Below, one piece after another: positions 60,067 through 64,000 of a stretch of 64,000 bases of DNA. This DNA comes from an uncultured Lentisphaerota bacterium (GTDB lineage: Bacteria > Verrucomicrobiota > Kiritimatiellia > CAIQIC01): contig CAISWQ010000029.1 of NCBI GenBank assembly GCA_903889245.1, positions 19,305 to 83,304 on the forward strand. The letters are read 5' to 3'. The translations under genes and the position numbers were made by a program. The notes under the pieces are model-generated. The model saw nothing but the letters and a program-made list of their open reading frames with translations. It was not told the origin of the DNA and searched no databases. How positions within the stretch are numbered: position 1 is the stretch's first letter; the number at the start of each line of letters is the position of its first letter.

Positions 60067-60314
60067 TGGATGGCTCCTTCCTCACCGATCTTGAGCGTGA
60101 GGTCACGCGGCAATAGCGGCATGATGATGGTCTTGAAGAACGTAACGGGGTTCTTGCGGAAATAGCTATTGAGCGCATCGCGCAAGAGATCGAGGTTGCC
60201 CTGATCGGCGAGAATAGAATCTAACACCATCAAAGCACGCGCCCGACCGCCGACAGTGCCTTTCGGGCGGCCGGGGTTACCGGGTTCAAACGGTCTGCCG
60301 ATTGGGCGTTCCAT
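59847..60314 (-). CDS. DUF5681-like protein, small-terminase candidate
   Basis: A 155-residue frame beginning ERPIGRPFEPGNPGRPKGT, the DUF5681-type basic opening often found on phage genes next to terminases, followed by a helical segment (MVLDSILADQGNLDLLRDAL). The last 70 residues overlap the terminase gene and are low-complexity, so the true product may end near the terminase start (perhaps by a missed frameshift). The start is about 84 bp from the divergent RNA start at 60398. Confidence 0.6.
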   Translation of the reverse strand: MERPIGRPFEPGNPGRPKGTVGGRARALMVLDSILADQGNLDLLRDALNSYFRKNPVTFFKTIIMPLLPRDLTLKIGEEGAIQWVNLLATFPTPASLPSITPGTSVSAPCVAVAAGAKPALLPPNCSTSPANAADSTPGSPPPTTSPSAAKPPSS

Positions 60315-60324
60315 ACGGGGATTA

Positions 60325-60343
60325 TCGCATGAAAAATATAGAG
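60325..60343 (-). promoter_or_regulatory. Weak candidate minus-strand promoter, divergent from the RNA promoter
   Basis: On the minus strand TTGACT at 60343-60338 is followed after about 15 bases by GATAAT (near 60322-60317). It would fire almost directly at the ATG at 60314. The spacing is short, so confidence is low. Confidence 0.3.
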
Positions 60344-60363
60344 TCAAATTTTGTGGAAAGCGG

Positions 60364-60391
60364 TTGACGGAAATACCGGGCGGACTATGCT
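60364..60391 (+). promoter_or_regulatory. Sigma70-type promoter of the large noncoding RNA
   Basis: TTGACG at 60364-60369, a 16-base spacer and TATGCT at 60386-60391. The start predicted 7 bases downstream is 60398, which is the first base of a 12-bp RNA helix. This agreement gives the strand and the 5' end of the RNA. Confidence 0.7.
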
Positions 60392-60397
60392 TCCGCA

Positions 60398-61432
60398 GGC
60401 GTTCGCACGTAACCTATGGGGTTCCTCACCCCGACCTCCTTGGCGTGCGGACGCCATTTTCTTTAAGGGGCTGGCGGGGCGCGTGCGCAAGCAGGCGGCC
60501 TGACAGCTACCGGGGAATGAGGTGAAGCGTAGCGAGGGGAAAACGGGTGTGGGGTTGTCCCCTGTAACGCCGCCGGGAAGCAGTCTGCAAGGAAACGAAG
60601 TGACGCGGCAGTCTGCGACGGCGGCGTGAAGCGGCGGATGCTCCGCGAACGGGCACGAACTGCCGTAGCGTGGGAGCGTCGCGCGCAGTTCCGGCGCGGA
60701 GTCTGTCGCGTTCCGTAGCCCAGCGGCGGGGCGTTTCTGTTTTCGACGGGAAAACAGCCAGCCCCGTCCGCGTAGCGGAGGACCAGGGCGACGGCTTCCG
60801 ACCGGCGCGCGCTGATACGTCGGCCCGGCGACGTGGTCAGCGGCGCGACGGGCGGAAGACGCGATTGGCGTGGTGCCTACACGCGGATCGCGTCAGGAGC
60901 CCGCAGAGCATGACAGTCTCCAAGCCGGCACGAGCGCAGAGCGGACACGCGGAGGCGGGCCGGGACCGGCTCGCGGTGCAGAAGCCGCAGTCCAGCGCAG
61001 AGCGCTGTCCGCGACGGTCGGAGCCGCGCAGCCGTGAGGGAATCGCAAAGCGATGGCGCGGCCAGCGGCGGAGGCCGTCACTGGCGCCAGTCCCTGGGGA
61101 CGCGAGGCGCAAGGGGGTAAGCCTGAAGCGTAGCGGAAGGCGCGCGGATGGACGGCGGGGATCGGCGGAGTTGGCGGAAGATGGCGTTATGCGATGCTGC
61201 CGCCCTTCAGGGGCGCGGAGCGCGGCCGTAGGCCCGGCATGCGTCGTCATAACGACCACTTCAGTCAAGGCCGAGTCCGCGAGGTCCGTAGCTCCGTAAC
61301 GAAACGCAGTGTAGTGCCGAGCCAAGGACATGACAGGTTCCGCTGCGGGTTCTGGCGTGGCCTTGGCCCCCGCCGTCCGTCCGCCACAACACAACGGGGA
61401 ACGCAGTGGACACGACCTGTGAGAGCGTTTTT
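60398..61432 (+). ncRNA. Large structured noncoding RNA of about 1 kb (unassigned class)
   Basis: No credible protein is encoded on either strand, but helices are dense. Examples: 60398-60409/60444-60455 (12 bp) capped by GGGGT/ACCCC; 60506-60510/60529-60533; 60536-60540/60558-60562; 60567-60574/60620-60627 enclosing 60580-60588/60608-60616; 60649-60655/60661-60666; 60723-60732/60761-60771 enclosing CTGTTTTC/GAAAACAG at 60737-60757; a 64-nt rod 60795-60858; 60858-60865/60887-60894; 60967-60972/61021-61026 with two inner hairpins; 61144-61160/61368-61384 (17 bp) enclosing 61185-61191/61248-61254 and 61266-61272/61359-61365. G-T pairs occur only in the plus-strand sense, and unpaired stretches are purine-rich. 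AACGC/GCGTT then TTTTT (61400-61432) is a likely 3' end; structure may continue to 61560. Confidence 0.8.
61400..61432 (+). terminator. Candidate intrinsic terminator of the noncoding RNA
   Basis: AACGC at 61400-61404 pairs with GCGTT at 61425-61429, with an inner CAC/GTG, and the T-run TTTTT covers 61428-61432. It is a modest stem but correctly placed, and a TTCCAA array follows at once. Confidence 0.4.
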
Positions 61433-61480
61433 CCAACCTTTGGAAGATGGCCGATGGCGATCTTCCATGGATTGGAAAAA
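61428..61480. repeat. TTCCAA palindrome pair at the 3' end of the noncoding RNA
   Basis: Units TTTTTCCAACCTTTGGAA and TTCCATGGATTGGAAAAA; in addition GGAAGAT and ATCTTCC pair between them. It lies between the converging RNA and the gene at 61642. It is the only array in the phage region. Confidence 0.85.
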
Positions 61481-61485
61481 CAAGA

Positions 61486-61560
61486 CCGGCGCGGGCTCGG
61501 GCGTGGCGTGAATGGCGACGGCAGTCCGTTGCGGTCTGCCGTTGCCAGAGGGCGCGCCGG
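61486..61560 (+). other. Further RNA-like structure downstream of the array
   Basis: CCGGCGCG at 61486-61493 pairs with CGCGCCGG at 61553-61560. It encloses an 11-bp hairpin 61514-61524/61536-61546 whose one wobble (G517-T543) again fits the plus strand. It could be a 3' domain of the large RNA interrupted by the array. Confidence 0.5.
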
Positions 61561-61641
61561 CCAAAAATATTTTCCGCCGCTCACACGCCGCGCGGATTTG
61601 CTTGTCCGGTTCTTCTAACGTGTGAACGGCGGCGGTGTTGG

Positions 61642-62349
61642 TCAGTCCTCCTGTGGTTCGGGGTTGGGTGGCGGCAGCAGCGCGAGGATGCGCGCCGCCA
61701 GTTCCGGCGTGAGATCGTCGAGCGTCAGCTTGACCTCCTTGGAATAAGTTTCGAGTTTGGCGGTGACGTAGGGCTTGCCCCAGTGCCGAATTTCCAGCGA
61801 TGCGCCGCGCTCGCGGCGTTCGTGGTTCGGCGCCTCCAGTTTCAACGGGCACGCGCGCACAAGCGCCTTGTGCGTCCGGTCCAGCCAAGCCTCGCGCAAG
61901 GTCGTTGCGCCGTCGTGGGTGATGGCGCGGGCGATAAGTTCATCGGTCGGCGGCAGGATGCGCCGCATGATGTCGGCGGCTATCAAGGTCGGGTGTTTGC
62001 TCGCGGCGATGTTCGCGCGTGGCGTGACTTCGTCGCCGCGGCGGTAGTTGTAGAGGCTCACTTTCCCATTGCCGGGCACGTTCACCGTGCCGGCGTGGAA
62101 ATGCCACTGGCGGGCGTTGTTCTGGTAAGTCGGGAAACTCGCCGACAGGCTCAAGCCGTCGCGGACACGCTCCAGCGCAAAGCGCGCGTCATAGCAGTCC
62201 TCGCTGATGATACCGAGCCAGTCGTCACCGGTCGCCTTGGTCAAGGCGGTGGCGATGGTGTCGGCGGCGGCCTTGGCCATCTCGTTGCGTTCGCGTTTCT
62301 CTCGCGCGATGCGGTCGGTGTAGGTCTCTTCTGCGGTTGTGGTGTTCAT
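61642..62349 (-). CDS. Phage-element protein, unknown, 235 residues
   Basis: A soluble protein beginning NTTTAEETYTDRIAREKRER with a helical, charged start, then WLGIISEDCYDARFALERVR, and a mixed alpha/beta remainder. No motif is recognised. AAAGGAAC precedes the start. It is the first gene upstream of the RNA gene and converges with it. Confidence 0.65.
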   Translation of the reverse strand: MNTTTAEETYTDRIAREKRERNEMAKAAADTIATALTKATGDDWLGIISEDCYDARFALERVRDGLSLSASFPTYQNNARQWHFHAGTVNVPGNGKVSLYNYRRGDEVTPRANIAASKHPTLIAADIMRRILPPTDELIARAITHDGATTLREAWLDRTHKALVRACPLKLEAPNHERRERGASLEIRHWGKPYVTAKLETYSKEVKLTLDDLTPELAARILALLPPPNPEPQED

Positions 62350-62359
62350 GGGGTTCCTT

Positions 62360-62593
62360 TCAATATTTGGCGGGGATCAACAAAGCTCCGGCGGAGATGT
62401 TCACACTCGGCGGCGTGCTCAAGATTTCCGCGCGGGTGTCGTGGAGGCGCGACACAATCGCGCGGCGTTTGCGCCACAGCGGGTCAAGCCGTGCGCGACA
62501 CGCATTCAACAGGCCGACGCGGTAGAGTTTGCCGTCGCTGTAGATGTAGGCTTCGCCTTCCTTCAAGGGCTGGCGTTTGGGTAAACGTTTCAT
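62360..62593 (-). CDS. Small phage-element protein, unknown, 77 residues
   Basis: Basic start KRLPKRQPLKEGEAYIYSDG, then an arginine-rich helix (LLNACRARLDPLWRKRRAIV). AAGGTGA in front of the ATG supports it. The spacing of 10 bases from the next gene fits a polycistron. Confidence 0.55.
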   Translation of the reverse strand: MKRLPKRQPLKEGEAYIYSDGKLYRVGLLNACRARLDPLWRKRRAIVSRLHDTRAEILSTPPSVNISAGALLIPAKY

Positions 62594-62596
62594 GGT

Positions 62597-62776
62597 TCAC
62601 CTTGCGAGGGGTTCGAGTTTGTCGAAGTAGCGCAGGGCGCACGGTTGCGCCTTGCGGTAGTCCTCGGCGCTCACGGCGTCGAAGTCGCCGGGCTCGTCAT
62701 GCAGGACAACAAACGCGGCTTCCTGGGTGGCGCTCGCGATGAGCGCGGCTTGGGTGTAGGCGGCTTCAATGGTCAT
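62597..62776 (-). CDS. Small phage-element protein, unknown, 59 residues
   Basis: Starts MTIEAAYTQAALIASATQEA at 62776. A GAGG precedes the ATG. The longer frame to 63046 overlaps a better-supported neighbour and is not used. Only weak evidence beyond the packing. Confidence 0.45.
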   Translation of the reverse strand: MTIEAAYTQAALIASATQEAAFVVLHDEPGDFDAVSAEDYRKAQPCALRYFDKLEPLAR

Positions 62777-62784
62777 GGAGGGCC

Positions 62785-63102
62785 TCACGCGGTCACGGGT
62801 TCTTCGCCGTAGGTCTGGCGCGGGTCGTGGGTGTTGGCACGCGGGCGGAAAACGCCGCACGGGTTCTGCCATGCGCTGCGGTTCCGGTTCCATGTGAATC
62901 CCAGCAGCTTCAAGGCGGCGAGGGTCGCCGCTTCCGGCTTCTGCGGGAACGTTATCCAGAGCCATGCGCCAACCTTGGCGGCATAGGGCACGGCTTCCGG
63001 CACGGTGGCGCGGAGTTGCGCCGCAATCTCGTCGGCGTTGCGGCACTTGTTGCGGGCACGCTCAAGGCGTTGGGCTTCGGTCAGGGGTTGAATGTTGTTC
63101 AT
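62785..63102 (-). CDS. Small phage-element protein, unknown, 105 residues
   Basis: NNIQPLTEAQRLERARNKCR at the start, then GAWLWITFPQKPEAATLAAL and GFTWNRNRSAWQNPCG. The last part, with Trp-Asn-x-x-Arg-x-x-Trp-Gln, resembles a small domain seen in plasmid and phage proteins that I cannot name. GAGGA is placed well for the ATG at 63102. Confidence 0.55.
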   Translation of the reverse strand: MNNIQPLTEAQRLERARNKCRNADEIAAQLRATVPEAVPYAAKVGAWLWITFPQKPEAATLAALKLLGFTWNRNRSAWQNPCGVFRPRANTHDPRQTYGEEPVTA

Positions 63103-63113
63103 GGTCGGAGTCC

Positions 63114-63335
63114 TCAAGCGGCGGCTTGCTTTGGGGCATAGACGGCGCGGAGCGGAATGATGGCGTCGTCGAACGTCTCGCCATTGTGGTGGGCGGTCAG
63201 GGTCAGGCGGATGGCCTTATCCTTCCGGCGGCAGAGGGCCGCGAGGATGCCCGCGGCCTTCTCTGCGGTGTTGCCAGCAATCAAGCGGGCGTAGAAGTCC
63301 GGCTTGCGTTCGGCCGTGGTGTTTTCGGTGGTCAT
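63114..63335 (-). CDS. Small phage-element protein, unknown, 73 residues
   Basis: Contains DFYARLIAGNTAEKAAGILA and DKAIRLTLTAHHNGETFDDA. AAGGAGC precedes the ATG. No family is recognised. Confidence 0.55.
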   Translation of the reverse strand: MTTENTTAERKPDFYARLIAGNTAEKAAGILAALCRRKDKAIRLTLTAHHNGETFDDAIIPLRAVYAPKQAAA

Positions 63336-63346
63336 GGTCGTGCTCC

Positions 63347-63646
63347 TTACACAATCGCGCCAGCTTCAACGGCGGCGGCTTCGCTCATCGCCGCGCGGGC
63401 TGCGGCGGCGCGTTCGTTCGTCTCGTCGGCCACGTCCTGCACGTCGCGGGCCTTGCGGCCGTCCATGAATCCGCGCACCAGCGAATTGCGGAGCATGGGC
63501 GGGATGCAATCCAGCAGCTTGCCGGTGTAGCCTCTGCGCCATGCGGCGGCATAGGCGCGGCGGTGGTTCGCGGCTTGGATGTTGCGCGGCACGGTTACGG
63601 CGCGCGTGGTGTTCTGCTCTGTCTGTGTTGTGTTTTGCGGTTGCAT
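63347..63646 (-). CDS. Small phage-element protein, unknown, 99 residues
   Basis: A polar Gln/Thr/Asn start, then a basic helix (RNIQAANHRRAYAAAWRRGY) and an Ala-rich helical end. AAAGGAC precedes the ATG. It might bind nucleic acid on charge alone; no family is recognised. Confidence 0.55.
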   Translation of the reverse strand: MQPQNTTQTEQNTTRAVTVPRNIQAANHRRAYAAAWRRGYTGKLLDCIPPMLRNSLVRGFMDGRKARDVQDVADETNERAAAARAAMSEAAAVEAGAIV

Positions 63647-63670
63647 GATGTGTCCTTTCTGATTGGGGTT

Positions 63671-63916
63671 TTATGCTTCGCAAAGGGCTTGCTCGTAGGC
63701 GTCGGGGGTCGGCGGGGTGTAGGTGCGCGGGGTCGCCGGTTCCATGTGGAGGCTTTCGGCTTGGAAGGCTTCGCAAACCAGCGCCAGCGCGCGGATGCTC
63801 CGCGTGCGGATGTGCGGCACGCTCAAAATGATTTCTCCGAACTCACTGTTAGCTGATCTGCTCTGAGCCGGTGCTTCCGTTTTTTTCTCTGTCCGGGTTG
63901 TCTGCTGCTTTTTCAT
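63671..63916 (-). CDS. Small phage-element protein, unknown, 81 residues
   Basis: A basic polar start (KKQQTTRTEKKTEAPAQSRS), then SVPHIRTRSIRALALVCEAF and a Pro/Thr-rich tail. I use the ATG at 63916 with AAAGGAAAC in front; an upstream one is at 63940. It is the first of the visible small-gene run; its operon may begin outside the window. Confidence 0.55.
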   Translation of the reverse strand: MKKQQTTRTEKKTEAPAQSRSANSEFGEIILSVPHIRTRSIRALALVCEAFQAESLHMEPATPRTYTPPTPDAYEQALCEA

Positions 63917-64000
63917 GATCGTTTCCTTTCTGCTTTTCATTTTTCTCTCGCTGTCAGCCGCTCCGTCTTTCGCCGTTTGCTTCGAGAACCTGGCTGAACG

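Noticed and set aside
60670..61299. Plus-strand 209-codon open frame within the noncoding RNA region
   Set aside because: Composition is Arg/Ala/Ser/Gly-rich without any domain, there is no ribosome site, and it runs across perfect RNA stems; an open frame of this length is common in GC-rich DNA.
60398..61432. Group II intron, RNase P, tmRNA or IscB/TnpB-type guide RNA
   Set aside because: There is no reverse transcriptase, IscB or TnpB gene nearby, and no recognisable domain V, P4 or tmRNA elements; the length also does not fit RNase P or tmRNA.

Overview
The window is GC-rich bacterial DNA. The gene content points to the Planctomycetota-Verrucomicrobiota (PVC) group, probably Verrucomicrobiota or Kiritimatiellota. 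The main evidence is a pilus-like cluster in the same order as the Akkermansia Amuc_1102-1101-1100-1099-1098 set, a Minf_1886-type protein, a 3-keto-disaccharide hydrolase (DUF1080) with Tat-exported Gfo/Idh/MocA oxidoreductases, and two families of dispersed palindromic repeats. The phylum is an inference, because no rRNA is present.

Positions 1-47090 are chromosomal. They hold the 3' end of recR, two SGNH hydrolases, rsmB, a 3D-domain lipoprotein, a transmembrane Ser/Thr kinase, a C-terminal processing protease coupled to tsaD, and tRNA-Gly. The pilus-like operon follows (9835-17406). Next come a 5'-3' exonuclease, a GT-C-like membrane glycosyltransferase, coaE, rho, a methyltransferase and two regulators. 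A sugar-processing cluster (25929-31455), parE-parC, an EF-hand membrane protein, tRNA-Leu, a nitroreductase and a GH99-like secreted enzyme come after that. An overlapping gene string then runs MBL hydrolase, small membrane protein, HIT, Minf_1886, M16 peptidase, DUF1844, and the section ends with tRNA-Glu. Arrays of a TTCCAAggcTTGGAA palindrome lie at gene 3' ends throughout, and one pair lies in frame inside a membrane-protein gene.

Positions 47091-64000 are a prophage or phage-derived element, probably integrated at tRNA-Glu. All its protein genes lie on the minus strand. Reading in that direction: six small unknown genes, a DUF5681-like small-terminase candidate, terminase, a visibly AT-rich cargo of two genes (a prephenate-dehydratase-like protein and a HicB-like protein), a Mu gp29-like portal, a Mu gpI-like protease, a 763-residue protein, scaffold, decoration and capsid proteins, three signal-peptide proteins, and lysis-type genes. 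No tail genes are seen between the capsid genes and the tRNA.

The most remarkable element is a gap of about 1.3 kb (60315-61641) with no credible protein gene. On the plus strand, opposite to every phage gene, it holds a strong sigma70-type promoter. The predicted start site falls on the first base of a 12-bp helix. About 1 kb of densely nested hairpins follows, including a 17-bp helix that closes a 240-nt domain. All four G-T wobble pairs found favour the plus strand. I read this as a large ornate noncoding RNA carried by the phage element. It is comparable in scale to GOLLD or ROOL RNAs, but I cannot assign it to a known class.
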